64,000 nucleotides of DNA from Acidovorax sp. sic0104. Lineage in GTDB: Bacteria > Pseudomonadota > Gammaproteobacteria > Burkholderiales > Burkholderiaceae_C. The stretch spans positions 308,345 to 372,344 of the forward strand of contig NZ_JAHUWH010000003.1 in the NCBI RefSeq assembly GCF_019219095.1. Reading direction: 5' to 3'. The position numbers and the translations under genes are program-made. Each line of letters starts with the position of its first letter. The stretch's first letter is position 1. This document shows positions 17,855 to 26,505 of this stretch, one piece after another. The notes beneath the pieces are model-generated. The model was given only the letters and a program-made list of their open reading frames with translations. It made no database searches and was not told where the DNA came from.

Positions 17855-19531
17855 TTGAAAGGTCTTGTCTACAGCTACATGCGGTTCTCTGATCCGCGCC
17901 AGGCCGCTGGCCACAGCCGGGAACGCCAAGAGGCATACGCAGCAAAGTGGGCAGCAGAGCACGGACTGCAGCTGGACGACAAGCTCACGATGCTGGATGA
18001 AGGCCTATCGGCCTACCACCAGCGGCACGTCAAAACGGGGGCGCTGGGGGCGTTCCTGGCGGGGGTTGAGGCCGGGCGGATCGCAGCAGGATCGGTGCTT
18101 GTCGTAGAGGGGCTAGACCGGCTCTCACGCGCCGAGCCGATCCAGGCCCAAGCGCAGTTGGCCCAGATTGTAAATGCCGGCATCACTGTGGTCACTGCCA
18201 GTGATGGAAAGGCCTACAGCCGCGAGCGTCTGAAAGACAACCCCATGGACCTGGTGTACAGCCTTCTCGTGATGATCCGGGCGCATGAAGAGAGCGACAC
18301 CAAGAGCAAGCGCGTGAAAGCCAGCATTCGGCGGCTCTGCGAGGGCTGGAGGTCCGGCACCTATCGCGGCCGCGTGCGCCAGGGGCACGACCCGGACTGG
18401 CTGCACGAGTCGCCAGGCGGACCCAATGGGGGATGGGAGTTTGTTCCCGAGCGCGTAGCGGCCGTGCGCAGGGCCATCGCGCTGTATGTGGAGGGCAAGG
18501 GAGGCAAGCGCATCGTAGAAATACTGGATGCGGAAGGGCTGCAGCTGTACGGCACGAGCGATGCCAACCACTCTCCGCAGATTTACCGCCTCATCAAGCT
18601 GCCGCAGCTGGTAGGCAACAAGCCCGTGAGCGTGGACGGGGAGCAGTTCGTGCTGGAGGGCTATTACCCGGCCATCCTCAGCCAGGCTGAATACGACGAG
18701 CTGCAGCGTGTGGCCGCCCAGTCCGGCCGCCGCCGCGTGAAAGGCGAGCTGCCGCACGTCATCACCGGGCTGGGCATTACCGTGTGCGGCTACTGCGGCC
18801 GACCCATGGCCGGGCAGAACCTGGCCACAAAACCCCGCCTGCCAGATGGGCGGATTCGTGACGGCTACCGGCGCCTGCTGTGCGCATCGAACGCGGCGTA
18901 TGGTGGCGGCTGTGCGGTGCAGGCCAGCACCAGCGTGGCACCGATAGAGCGGGCCATCATGGCCTACTGCAGTGACATCGTGAACCTGCAGGGCCTGTTT
19001 GGTGCCGACCGCACCGAGGCACCCCGCGCGCACGTGGCCAAGGCGCGCACGCGCGTGCACGAGATCGAGGCGCAGCTAGAGAAGATCACGGACGCGATGC
19101 TGGCCAGCACCGCCGAGGGCACGCCCATGGTATTTGCCCGCCGCGCCCGCCAGCTGGAGAACGAGCTGCAGGACGCGCACAAGGCCCTGCAGGATGCAGA
19201 GCACGAGTTGGCCAGCGTGGCACGCAAAGACACCACCGGCGCCGACGAAGCCTGGCGCGCACTCGCCGCCGGCGTGGAGGCCCAGGACGTGGACGCCAGG
19301 CTGCGCGCCCGCCAGCTGGTGGCAGACACCTTCGAGCGCATCGTGGTTTACGCACGCGGCATGCGGCCAGATCCTGAGGCTGGCGAGCGCAACTATCAGA
19401 TTGACCTGGTGCTGGTGGGAAGGGGCGGAATTTCCAGGGCGCTGCGGCTTGACCGTGAAGGTAATCTTGTAAGCGGGTTTGACGCACCCCATGGGCTTGC
19501 AAACGCTCAGACGCAAGAATTTGCAACCTAG
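17855..19531 (+). CDS. Large serine recombinase (phage integrase)
   Basis: At 558 residues it should integrate and excise the prophage by serine recombination. N-terminal resolvase domain (about 1-150): [20 protein letters not shown] holds the catalytic Ser and Arg, with EGLDRLSR later. The recombinase domain spans about 170-270, a zinc ribbon begins [11 protein letters not shown] (about 305), and a coiled coil lies at about 395-460, as in large serine integrases. Start is uncertain: TTG at 17855 (after GGGGGTGA) or GTG at 17849; the ATG at 17879 would lose the catalytic region. The gene starts about 8-14 bp from the rimO start codon, divergently. Confidence 0.9.
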   Translation: MKGLVYSYMRFSDPRQAAGHSRERQEAYAAKWAAEHGLQLDDKLTMLDEGLSAYHQRHVKTGALGAFLAGVEAGRIAAGSVLVVEGLDRLSRAEPIQAQAQLAQIVNAGITVVTASDGKAYSRERLKDNPMDLVYSLLVMIRAHEESDTKSKRVKASIRRLCEGWRSGTYRGRVRQGHDPDWLHESPGGPNGGWEFVPERVAAVRRAIALYVEGKGGKRIVEILDAEGLQLYGTSDANHSPQIYRLIKLPQLVGNKPVSVDGEQFVLEGYYPAILSQAEYDELQRVAAQSGRRRVKGELPHVITGLGITVCGYCGRPMAGQNLATKPRLPDGRIRDGYRRLLCASNAAYGGGCAVQASTSVAPIERAIMAYCSDIVNLQGLFGADRTEAPRAHVAKARTRVHEIEAQLEKITDAMLASTAEGTPMVFARRARQLENELQDAHKALQDAEHELASVARKDTTGADEAWRALAAGVEAQDVDARLRARQLVADTFERIVVYARGMRPDPEAGERNYQIDLVLVGRGGISRALRLDREGNLVSGFDAPHGLANAQTQEFAT

Positions 19532-19578
19532 CCAAATTCTTACAAAACGGATGCAGCGATCGGGACAAATTTGGGGGT

Positions 19579-20013
19579 ATGCAAAGTCCTTTACAGCCGA
19601 TTTCCTACGCCCCCCGAAATGCGTTCGCCCCAATTGATCTTTCTGCCAAATGGCATGAAGGCGTCGTGTCGAAGATCAAGGTGCTGCGGTTCGCCGCCCT
19701 GTCAGGCCTTCAGAGCTATGAGAACGGGTCGTATCTGCTGCCACAGGCTACCGGCGTGCTTGAGATTACAGGGCACCGAGCGGGAACAGTTCGGACGGAA
19801 CTGATCATCGGCTTCTCCAATAGCCTCGACCTACCCCCGCCGACCTTCACTCTTGATGAAACGACGGCAGCGGGCACGCTTTCCTTGCCTTCAATCTTGT
19901 TCGCGCCGTTTCTGCAAATTGCAGGCCAGCCGAACTGCCATTTCCGTCTGAGCAGTGACGGCACACTCAATGGGCTTGCGTCCGACCCTGCAATGTTTAA
20001 GCAGTGGAGATGA
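19579..20013 (+). CDS. Hypothetical prophage protein (144 aa)
   Basis: It begins at an ATG 47 bp after the recombinase stop, on the same strand. Composition is ordinary for a soluble protein, with alternating hydrophobic stretches (KVLRFAALSGLQSY, VRTELIIGFSNSLDLPPP) suggesting beta structure. No signal peptide or membrane helix is seen. I do not recognise a family. A terminator 118 bp downstream supports a transcript ending after it. Confidence 0.5.
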   Translation: MQSPLQPISYAPRNAFAPIDLSAKWHEGVVSKIKVLRFAALSGLQSYENGSYLLPQATGVLEITGHRAGTVRTELIIGFSNSLDLPPPTFTLDETTAAGTLSLPSILFAPFLQIAGQPNCHFRLSSDGTLNGLASDPAMFKQWR

Positions 20014-20130
20014 GCACGGATTTCGACATCAGGGTATTGTCTTACACCAGTGCCGGCTTGCAGTGCATAACATCCTTAAGCCGCCATCCCCTGGCGGCGA
20101 ACCATCCCCTTTCTTGCTTTCGGCAAGTTG

Positions 20131-20157
20131 AGCCCTCCCTATCGGAGGGCTTTTTTT
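20131..20157 (+). terminator. Rho-independent terminator
   Basis: GCCCTCC / GGAGGGC hairpin with a short loop, followed by seven T residues. It ends the plus-strand transcript of the recombinase and the following gene. Confidence 0.85.
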
Positions 20158-20258
20158 GGCCTTCGCTTTTGGCACCGCCTGAATATGTCTTTTGATATAG
20201 GCCTTAAATAACCAAGCCTATAGAATCCGCCATCTTCATATTCGCCCAGAGAACAAGA

Positions 20259-20471
20259 ATGCCCCAGGACTTTCTGCGTCAGCTCGCTCACGAGTCTCTG
20301 CCCCAGACCTTTCGCGACGTCGCTTCTGTGGACAAAATCCGCGTTCTTGTGGCTGCTGAGCTGGTGGAAGCAAGTCTTCCGGCGCCCGGCGAAGAAGGGG
20401 AGGCAGTCGTCAAAAAAATCACTCCGCTGGGTCGTGCAACTGCAACCACCCCGCGCCGGCCGGCAAATTGA
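20259..20471 (+). CDS. Small hypothetical protein (70 aa)
   Basis: It starts at an ATG with AGAGAACAAGA upstream as a weak ribosome site. The N-terminal half (FLRQLAHESLPQTFRDVASV) looks helical, and the C-terminus is Pro/Arg rich. AT-rich sequence upstream (around 20190-20230) could hold a promoter. No family is recognised; this could be a small phage regulator or a chance frame. Confidence 0.35.
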   Translation: MPQDFLRQLAHESLPQTFRDVASVDKIRVLVAAELVEASLPAPGEEGEAVVKKITPLGRATATTPRRPAN

Positions 20472-20547
20472 CGCCGCTCAGGGACAACCAATTGGAATCC
20501 GGTCGCGCATGACTTAAAGCTGTGGTGCCGGGACCCATCGGAGCCGG

Positions 20548-21270
20548 CTACCAACCACGCCCCTCACCGCCGTCTTCCTTAGACATCTCCGTGACCTCAG
20601 GTCTCTCATCGAAAATCTCCACTGGCGCGAGACGAAGCAGATCCGTTGCCTGTTCCATGGTGCCGGTCAGCCATGCATCAACATCCCCCAGCTCGATGGG
20701 GATCACACTGCGTTTGTCTTGCCGCTCAAGGGGCAGCGGCTCCTTCGTCACCTTGTCGATTTCCGGCTTGTGCATGCGACTCATCAAGGGGTGTGAGTTG
20801 GCGTGTTTGGTCAGCATGCTGTAGCTCTCGTGGACCTCGCCTGTCTCGTAATTGGTCCACGCATTCCAGATGCCGGCAAGACCCCATAGATCGCCATCGG
20901 CCCTGCGGAACGCCCAGGGGATGTGTCTACCCGTTTCCCAGTTCGGCTCAAAGAACGCTTCAGCGGGGATGATGCAGCGCTGCCCACGCTGCCACGCGGT
21001 CTTGAAGCTGGCCTTCTCGATCAGCTCCTCCGAGCGCGCGTTGTTGGTGGAGTAAGGGTAGTCCGCCGTCTTCGCAAACGCCGGGATCAGACCCCACCGG
21101 CCAGCAAGCATCTCTCGGCTGTAGCCGGCCTCGGCCCGCGCGCGCCGAATGAACAGCCCCTGGCCCTTGGGGAACAGCACCTTGTTAAAGATGCGCGCCT
21201 GGTTGCGCGCGTCGATGCGCCACAGCCTCTCTGCGGCTGCTTCGTCAGGTGAGACATATCGATTGCACAC
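20548..21270 (-). CDS. SRAP/HMCES-family DNA-protein crosslinking protein (YedK-like)
   Basis: This 240-residue SOS response-associated peptidase-family protein forms a protective thiazolidine crosslink with abasic sites in single-stranded DNA through Cys2. The start is GTG at 21268-21270, giving M-C-N-R-Y with the essential Cys directly after the initiator. Also present are NARSEEL, the active-site region CIIPAEAFFEPNW, and SHPLMSRMHKPE, the HxRM-type motif with the catalytic His. A perfect LexA box (21301-21316) sits 31 bp upstream. SRAP genes are common phage and SOS cargo. Confidence 0.9.
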   Translation of the reverse strand: MCNRYVSPDEAAAERLWRIDARNQARIFNKVLFPKGQGLFIRRARAEAGYSREMLAGRWGLIPAFAKTADYPYSTNNARSEELIEKASFKTAWQRGQRCIIPAEAFFEPNWETGRHIPWAFRRADGDLWGLAGIWNAWTNYETGEVHESYSMLTKHANSHPLMSRMHKPEIDKVTKEPLPLERQDKRSVIPIELGDVDAWLTGTMEQATDLLRLAPVEIFDERPEVTEMSKEDGGEGRGW

Positions 21271-21300
21271 GCCTGCACTGTACACCGAAAGCCCAAAACA

Positions 21301-21316
21301 CTGTATGCTTTCACAG
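21301..21316. promoter_or_regulatory. LexA operator (SOS box)
   Basis: CTGT-N8-ACAG (CTGTATGCTTTCACAG) exactly fits the proteobacterial LexA consensus. It lies between the SRAP gene (minus) and a plus-strand gene. On the minus strand a plausible promoter (TTCGCA, 17 nt, TACAGT) overlaps the box, so LexA would block it. Confidence 0.8.
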
Positions 21317-21747
21317 TGTTTTGCGAAGTCATCCCCCTCCGATCCCAAGGCTTACGCCTGCGCCCGAACGAATGGCCCGAGCCATCACGCGGGCTGCTGC
21401 GCATAAGCCACATGTCTTACGAGGACTGCTCAGCCAGACGCACGGTGCGGCGCGTGGATCTCCTGGGCGAGTGGGTATCCCACCCCATCACGCTGCTGAT
21501 CTTGTTCGAGCCCGACTTCGTTGACGTCGTGGGCGATGGCTTTCTGCTTCGCGGGCATGTCATCGATTCGGCCTCGGGTCGATCCTATGAACACGAGCAG
21601 CTTTGGCTTGTGCGGCCGTGCCCCGATCCCAAGGCGCCACCGCTGGCCAAGTTCGATGCGCGCAAATGGATGAAGCGCCTGCCGGTGGAAGAGCGCAATG
21701 GCAATGAAACCTCAGTGAGCGAACAATGGCACAAGACCCACGCCTAG
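21316..21747 (+). CDS. Hypothetical protein divergent from the SRAP gene
   Basis: Up to 143 residues. The frame opens at a GTG that overlaps the end of the LexA box; an ATG at 21412 (MSYEDCSARRTV) would give 111 residues. Neither start has a clear ribosome site. The C-terminal part (GHVIDSASGRSYEHEQLWLV, KWMKRLPVEER) reads as a compact beta-rich domain. Its position across a shared operator suggests SOS co-regulation with the SRAP gene. No family is recognised. Confidence 0.5.
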   Translation: MFCEVIPLRSQGLRLRPNEWPEPSRGLLRISHMSYEDCSARRTVRRVDLLGEWVSHPITLLILFEPDFVDVVGDGFLLRGHVIDSASGRSYEHEQLWLVRPCPDPKAPPLAKFDARKWMKRLPVEERNGNETSVSEQWHKTHA

Positions 21748-21953
21748 ACCTAGGCCCCTACCCTACGCTGCTGCGGATGCCGACCTGGTACGGCGGCATG
21801 CCAGATGAGATGGTGTTGCCACTGGAGCCCACGGCCTACCGCGTTGAGCAGGTTGAACCGGATCGGTGGACCGTGACGGTGAAGCATACAGGCGAAGAGC
21901 TATACCGGGGGATAGGCCCGGTCGAAGTAGTGGAATCGCCGGCGCCGTTTTAG
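21726..21953 (+). CDS. Small hypothetical protein (75 aa)
   Basis: The ATG lies inside the 3' end of the previous gene (22-bp overlap), suggesting translational coupling. The sequence is rich in charged residues and aromatics (RMPTWYGGMPDEMVLPLEP, VEQVEPDRWTVTVKH), beta-like, with no signal or membrane segment. Probably the third member of the small SOS-linked group. Function unknown. Confidence 0.5.
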   Translation: MAQDPRLDLGPYPTLLRMPTWYGGMPDEMVLPLEPTAYRVEQVEPDRWTVTVKHTGEELYRGIGPVEVVESPAPF

Positions 21954-22087
21954 GCGGCGGGCCTCCTCCAACCAACCCGGCTGCCAATGCGACCCCGGCG
22001 AGAGCGGTAATAGAGATAGATGGCGGATTACCCGTTCAGGGGCTTGCGGCAACCACCTGCTGCACTGTCATCTGTCCATTTCGAGGT

Positions 22088-22115
22088 TTGACACGGCTGA
22101 TGCCTGCAATACACT
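22088..22115 (+). promoter_or_regulatory. Promoter of the AT-rich secreted-protein gene
   Basis: TTGACA (22088-22093), 16 nt, TACACT (22110-22115). The predicted start of transcription is about 15 bp before the ATG of the gene at 22138. It gives the cargo gene independent expression. Confidence 0.55.
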
Positions 22116-22137
22116 CTCTCGGACTCTCAGGACCGCG

Positions 22138-23190
22138 ATGCTACTCTCTCCTAAACCATTCCTCGCTGCGACAGCTCTTTTATTGTCCAGTGTAATCGTA
22201 CACGCACAATCTGGATGCCCCTCCACTTATTTGGAGGGCAACAGATCAAGCGACAGGTCGATCGAAGATTTTTTTAAATCAATCTCCGCAAGCGGCAATC
22301 AAGCAAATATATTCCTTGATTGGGTTGAAGTCAGAACCATGAACTCTGGCGACATAAGGTCACTGCAAGGAAAACCATTCCAACAGTGGAGCCGCGACGA
22401 CTGGCAAAATTTAATCTCCGTACTGCGATCTCTGCCCACACAATCCAATTATTTGGCATCACATCTGCAAGGGACAACCCCCGCTTTAAAACAAGAAGTA
22501 TTATCAAACTTAGAAAATAAAATTTCCGTCGTACGCTGCTACTCCGAAGCCATATTGGCTGCTCAGGCGGGAAAATCTAATGCCGGGAAAGATTCTGAGC
22601 GATCACTGTCTATGACTGGGAAGTCAACGGGCCGGTCATCAGATAGATCATCTGATTCGAGATCGGCGCCTCGCGAAGCTACTGAAGCATGTCGAGGAAA
22701 TGCCGACTACGTGGGTGTACGCGGAAACGAGCGCGCTGTGTACATCCGAAATTGTTTAAATGATCGCGGACATAGCTCATCAGCGGATGATACTGTGGCA
22801 ACGGAGGGCGACCTGCCAGCAACTGATGGAGGAAAGAATCGAAATCCCGCTGCCTTTAGGTATGATTCCCACAAAAATCAGTGCATTTCAGTAATCCAGT
22901 CACCTTCAGGCGGTCCATATCAAGGCATCCGCAATTCTTGTGGCTTTACGGTAGATGTAATTTTTTGCATTGAAAATGGCGTAGACGCGAAGGGTGATTG
23001 TTCCAAAAGAAATTTTAAGAGATTATCTTTAGCCGCTGGAAACTATGAGGTTATAGACTCCTACCAAGGCGGTATGACCGCTAAAGTATTCGCCATTGCT
23101 TGTCGCGAGCCTTACTACACCGCCCCGTCCAAGACAACATTCAAAGGTGACAAAATTGCCGGAGATTGCCAAGCAGAGAAAAAGCGATAG
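22138..23190 (+). CDS. AT-rich secreted protein of unknown function (prophage cargo)
   Basis: This 350-residue protein has a clear Sec signal (MLLSPKPFLAATALLLSSVI, cleavage after VHA). The mature part has a helical N-terminal half, a Ser/Arg/Lys-rich linker (about 148-180) and a C-terminal domain with several cysteines (CISVIQSPSGGPYQGIRNSC, FCIENG, CSKR, AIACREP) that could form disulfides in the periplasm or outside. Base composition is about 45% GC with codons unlike the neighbours, so it was acquired from elsewhere. It has its own promoter and AGGA ribosome site. No family is recognised. Confidence 0.75.
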   Translation: MLLSPKPFLAATALLLSSVIVHAQSGCPSTYLEGNRSSDRSIEDFFKSISASGNQANIFLDWVEVRTMNSGDIRSLQGKPFQQWSRDDWQNLISVLRSLPTQSNYLASHLQGTTPALKQEVLSNLENKISVVRCYSEAILAAQAGKSNAGKDSERSLSMTGKSTGRSSDRSSDSRSAPREATEACRGNADYVGVRGNERAVYIRNCLNDRGHSSSADDTVATEGDLPATDGGKNRNPAAFRYDSHKNQCISVIQSPSGGPYQGIRNSCGFTVDVIFCIENGVDAKGDCSKRNFKRLSLAAGNYEVIDSYQGGMTAKVFAIACREPYYTAPSKTTFKGDKIAGDCQAEKKR

Positions 23191-23368
23191 GACTTGATTG
23201 AGATCGCCTCGCTAAATTCGTTTAGTAAGTGGCAACCTCTGCCACAACCCTATAGTCAATTCCCGTCCCAGCGCAGGGTGATCAGTCTGCTGGCGCGCAT
23301 TCAACCGCTTGACGATCTTGGGACAGGTCGAAACCTTTCGACCACCTAGTGCGAATAGGCCTGCACTC

Positions 23369-23671
23369 TCACTGCCTAGCCTCAATGGGAGCGGTGCAAA
23401 CCACCAAGGCGGCGCGCATCTTGATTTCGTACGCCTCCCGGCGGTCGATCTCTGCCAACGCAGCCCGCTGCAGCACCCAAGGTGGCGCGCCTGGCGCCAG
23501 CGCCTCGGTGGGCATGAGGGGCCGATCTGGCACCACCTCATCACACACCACCGGAACGGGCACGTTCACGCGCACGTGCTGCGATGTTCCAGCACAGCCC
23601 GCGCCCAGCAAGGCTGCGGCCAGCACTGGAACAAAAAGCACCTGGTGCTTTCTGAAAATTGTTCCACTCAT
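23369..23671 (-). CDS. Rz1-like outer-membrane spanin lipoprotein
   Basis: This 100-residue lipoprotein has a signal ending in a lipobox (LLGAGC, Cys26), a proline-containing stretch (VNVPVPVVCDEVVPDRPLMP) typical of o-spanins, and little else. The ATG overlaps the stop of the i-spanin gene by ATGA (23668-23671). With Rz it bridges both membranes and fuses them at the last step of phage lysis. Confidence 0.75.
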   Translation of the reverse strand: MSGTIFRKHQVLFVPVLAAALLGAGCAGTSQHVRVNVPVPVVCDEVVPDRPLMPTEALAPGAPPWVLQRAALAEIDRREAYEIKMRAALVVCTAPIEARQ

Positions 23672-24024
23672 TTCCCGGCCCTCCCCTGCAACCATTCGTC
23701 GCCCAGCGCCTGCATGCTGGCGCACATATCGCCTGGCACCTTGGGTTGCAGGCCCAGGGTGTAGTCCGCGCGGGCGTTGAGGCCCTGCGCGGCCGTGGTG
23801 GCTGCAGCTCGCGCCGGCGCGGCCGCTGCAGCGCGCTTGCGGCCCAGCTCGTGCAGATCCTCCACCGCATCGCTGCAGGCGGTGGCATCGGCGCGCGCCT
23901 GGTCCCGCTGGCCTGCGGCAGCCGTGGTTTCGTCGCGTTGGCCCAAGTACGCCCGGCCCAGCCAGGCGTTAGCGGCCAGGCTGATGACCAGGGCCACGAT
24001 CACCGGATTGATAGCGGGCAGCAT
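23668..24024 (-). CDS. Rz-like inner-membrane spanin
   Basis: At 118 residues it has one N-terminal membrane helix (PAINPVIVALVISLAANAWL, about 3-22) followed by a periplasmic alpha-helical, Ala-rich coiled coil containing several charged residues. This is the i-spanin layout. The start ATG overlaps the endolysin stop (TAATG, 24022-24026). It is part of the endolysin-Rz-Rz1 cassette. Confidence 0.75.
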   Translation of the reverse strand: MLPAINPVIVALVISLAANAWLGRAYLGQRDETTAAAGQRDQARADATACSDAVEDLHELGRKRAAAAAPARAAATTAAQGLNARADYTLGLQPKVPGDMCASMQALGDEWLQGRAGK

Positions 24025-24482
24025 TACGGCAGCTCCTGAATGCCCAGCTGCGTGCCAGCGTCCGTGATCGTGATCACGCGGTTGGCAGGCTTGTCGGGTA
24101 CGCGGGTGGATACGTGCACCCATTGCTTGCCCTTCACTCCCTCTAGGATGAGCTGGCCGATGCCCAGGACCGACACCAGCGGGGCCAAGGCCTTGGCCAC
24201 CTGATACGCCGAGCCGTAGCCAGGCGCGACGATGTCGGCCGCGTGGCCCTGCGTGTGGTCACTGCTGGTGACGCCGCCCACGGCCTTGTTCACGTCGCGG
24301 CTGCGGTAACCGCTGGTGACCGTCACGGGCACGCCGAGCTGGCGGCGGATGGCCTCCAGCATCTCAGCTGTGAGCACCAGGCGGGGCATCAGCTCGGGCG
24401 GCAGCGTGTTGTCCAGGCCAAGCTGCCGGGCTTTGTTGCTGGCCGTCAGCTCGGCCAGGGTGAAGTGCTGTGTGAGTTGCAT
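24024..24482 (-). CDS. M15-family endolysin (peptidoglycan peptidase)
   Basis: This 152-residue zinc peptidase of the M15A/VanY-like group cuts peptidoglycan peptide stems at lysis. The zinc motif SxHxxGxAxD is seen as SDHTQGHAADI and the third ligand as KQWVHVS; SGYRSRDVN is also typical. It lacks a signal peptide, so it needs a holin to cross the membrane. It sits between the holin-like genes and the spanins. Confidence 0.85.
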   Translation of the reverse strand: MQLTQHFTLAELTASNKARQLGLDNTLPPELMPRLVLTAEMLEAIRRQLGVPVTVTSGYRSRDVNKAVGGVTSSDHTQGHAADIVAPGYGSAYQVAKALAPLVSVLGIGQLILEGVKGKQWVHVSTRVPDKPANRVITITDAGTQLGIQELP

Positions 24483-24485
24483 GGG

Positions 24486-24830
24486 TCAACCTTCTTTGAC
24501 TCGGGTACGAACGATGAGGACCGCAAAGCCCAGCGCTATGCAGGTGTCCTGCAGCGTGGGCAGTTGCGTGGGCATGAGCAGCGGCCAGATGGCGCCGCTG
24601 CGGTTCATGGGCAGGAAGGGCATCAGCGGCGCCAGCAAGGCCCCTGCCGCGCCCAGGGCGAGCAGCAGCCAGGCCAAGGCCTTGAGCCAATCCGTGGCCC
24701 GCTCGCGCGGGGTGAGGCCCGGCCTGCAGGGCGCGGTGCGCTCCAGCTTGTTCAAGGCCTCAGCGAGGACCACCAGGCCAGAGAACCAGTGCACCGCCTG
24801 CAGCGCGGCAATGAGCAGATCGCTTGTCAT
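24486..24830 (-). CDS. Holin-like small membrane protein
   Basis: This 114-residue protein has hydrophobic segments at about 9-25, 50-72 and 93-108 separated by basic loops (TPRERATDWLK). Its gene lies directly before the endolysin and overlaps the preceding holin-like gene by 4 bp (24827-24830). The position suggests holin or antiholin; the sequence alone is not diagnostic. Confidence 0.6.
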   Translation of the reverse strand: MTSDLLIAALQAVHWFSGLVVLAEALNKLERTAPCRPGLTPRERATDWLKALAWLLLALGAAGALLAPLMPFLPMNRSGAIWPLLMPTQLPTLQDTCIALGFAVLIVRTRVKEG

Positions 24831-25246
24831 GGCATGCCCCCGCTCTGCGTTGCGGCAGGCACCTGCGGTTGCCCGCTGAGCCTGCGTATGGCGAACATCA
24901 GCACCTGCTGCGCACCGCCCCCGACTGCGAAGGCCGCACCCAATAGCAGCGCCTCTGGCACCTGCGCGAAGAGCATGGCCAGCGGCGTGAGATAGCCCGC
25001 TGTCAGGCTGCTGGCGAAGGCCACCGCCATGCGCCGCAGCGTGGTGCGCAGCAGCTCCATCCAGCTGTCGATAGAGCCTGGCACGGCGTTGAGCAGGATG
25101 ATGGCCACCAGGCTCCCGGCAAAGCCAGCAATCAGCAGATCTGCGCGCAGGCCCAGCGGCACACCAAAGGCAGAGATGGCCGAGGTGGACGCGGCCGCCA
25201 CGGCGACCGTGGCGATGCCGGCGGCGGTAGAGGTGGGCTCAGGCAT
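24827..25246 (-). CDS. Putative phage holin (139 aa)
   Basis: At least two or three membrane helices can be seen (LGLRADLLIAGFAGSLVAI about 32-52, FASSLTAGYLTPLAMLFAQ, LLLGAAFAVGGGAQQVLM), with a short charged tail. This matches holin families encoded before endolysin genes in betaproteobacterial phages. Its start codon lies inside the end of the upstream gene (8-bp overlap). Two holin-like genes in a row suggest a holin/antiholin pair. Confidence 0.6.
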   Translation of the reverse strand: MPEPTSTAAGIATVAVAAASTSAISAFGVPLGLRADLLIAGFAGSLVAIILLNAVPGSIDSWMELLRTTLRRMAVAFASSLTAGYLTPLAMLFAQVPEALLLGAAFAVGGGAQQVLMFAIRRLSGQPQVPAATQSGGMP

Positions 25247-25916
25247 CCGGCGCCCCCCACACCGGCAGCACAGACCAGGTGACAGGGGCGCGCAGCTCGT
25301 GGCCATCGATGGGGTACCAGGCCTGCAGGCCCGTGGGCTCGTGCCACACGTTGCTGACCTCATACCCCACCCGCACGCGCTGGTGCAGCTTGCCCACCAG
25401 CTGCTCCATGGCCACGATCTGCCAGGCATCGCCACAGCGGTACACGGCAACGTTCTGCCCGCGCCAAACCTGCACGCCGGCGGACAGGTCCACCGGCATG
25501 CCGCGCGCCCAGGCCTCGTACTCCCCGGCATTGCGCCTGTACCAGGCCTTGCGCGACTTCTGGCTGCGTGGGTGCTCGCCCTTGCACCAGTAGTTCGCGG
25601 CGCGGGCCTCGGCCGTGTCGTCCAGCCATGCACCAGGTGCAGGCCTGCCATCTGGCCACGGCACGTTGTCGCCATGGGCTGTGATGTTGACCATGGGCGC
25701 GATGTCCCATGCAGCCAGATCCGGGCGCACGTCGCGAAGGCGCTCGGCCGCCCAGGGCAGCAGCTTGGCGATCTTGCCGGCGCGGAACAGGCGCACCCGC
25801 CACTTCGCCCAGGTGAGGCCCTTGGCGCGCTCGCGGGCGCCCTCCAGCGCATTGACGGCGGCCGCGTGGTAGTGCTCGGGTACACCGGCCGCCTGCAGGT
25901 GTTGGATGAAATTCAT
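25239..25916 (-). CDS. Prophage protein of unknown function (225 aa)
   Basis: The ATG at 25914-25916 has GAAGGGAT upstream. It is soluble and rich in Trp and Arg (WAKWRVRLFRAGKIAKLLPW, RKAWYRRNAGEYEAWARGM). It lies between the tail genes and the holins, a place where tail-fibre chaperones and small morons are common. I cannot assign a family. A terminator just upstream (25936-25959) separates it from the tail transcript, so it may start the lysis operon. Confidence 0.6.
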   Translation of the reverse strand: MNFIQHLQAAGVPEHYHAAAVNALEGARERAKGLTWAKWRVRLFRAGKIAKLLPWAAERLRDVRPDLAAWDIAPMVNITAHGDNVPWPDGRPAPGAWLDDTAEARAANYWCKGEHPRSQKSRKAWYRRNAGEYEAWARGMPVDLSAGVQVWRGQNVAVYRCGDAWQIVAMEQLVGKLHQRVRVGYEVSNVWHEPTGLQAWYPIDGHELRAPVTWSVLPVWGAPDA

Positions 25917-25935
25917 GGATATCCCTTCAAGCAAA

Positions 25936-25959
25936 GAAAAACCCGCCGGGTGGCGGGTT
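25936..25959 (-). terminator. Terminator at the end of the tail genes
   Basis: AACCCGCC / GGCGGGTT hairpin with a GGGT loop; on the minus strand it is followed by TTTCTTTG. It lies between the tail-fibre-type gene and the lysis block. Confidence 0.7.
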
Positions 25960-25983
25960 GGTGGGGTGAGCGAAACGGCGGGC

Positions 25984-26496
25984 CTAGAGCTGGATTTCTC
26001 CAGCCAGGACGAAGAGCGCGTCAAGCGCGTCTTTGTCCATGCCCAGGTGCGCTGCGGCCGCGTTCAGGAAAGGGCTGGAGCGCTGCCACTCGGTGGTGTC
26101 ATTCAGCGCCACCTCTGCAATGGCGCGCTCTTTGGGGTCATCGATGCCGGCGACGAAGGCCAGCACGTCGTCCCACAGATCCGACTGGATCAGCGCGGCC
26201 TTGCCTTGGGCCCGGCTCACCGTGCGCGGCACTGGGCTGCGTGCCTCCAGCTCGACCGCCTGCAGCGCATCGAACTCTTCCTGGCTGATCACGGCCAACA
26301 CGCCAGGCACGTCGGTGTCGGACTCATCCGGGCAGGTGCCGAAGAACTCGGGCACGTGCGTGGGGTACTGGCTTTCGCGGACCCACACGAACTGCAGGCC
26401 CTCCACGGCCGGGTTTACCGGGCCGCTGCTGGCCGGCGCATCCGTGACGGGCACGCCGGTGGCTGCGTCCACGTAGGTGTATTTGATGTGCTGCAT
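25984..26496 (-). CDS. Phage tail-associated protein, possible tail-fibre chaperone
   Basis: At 170 residues the C-terminal half (LNDTTEWQRSSPFLNAAAAH, then LDALFVLAGEIQL) reads like proteins coded next to tail-fibre genes. The N-terminus (MQHIKYTYVDAATGVPV) looks beta-rich. It follows the DUF1566-like tail gene by 9 bp. An assembly-chaperone role is inferred from position only. Confidence 0.5.
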   Translation of the reverse strand: MQHIKYTYVDAATGVPVTDAPASSGPVNPAVEGLQFVWVRESQYPTHVPEFFGTCPDESDTDVPGVLAVISQEEFDALQAVELEARSPVPRTVSRAQGKAALIQSDLWDDVLAFVAGIDDPKERAIAEVALNDTTEWQRSSPFLNAAAAHLGMDKDALDALFVLAGEIQL

Positions 26497-26505
26497 TGCT
26501 TGCCC

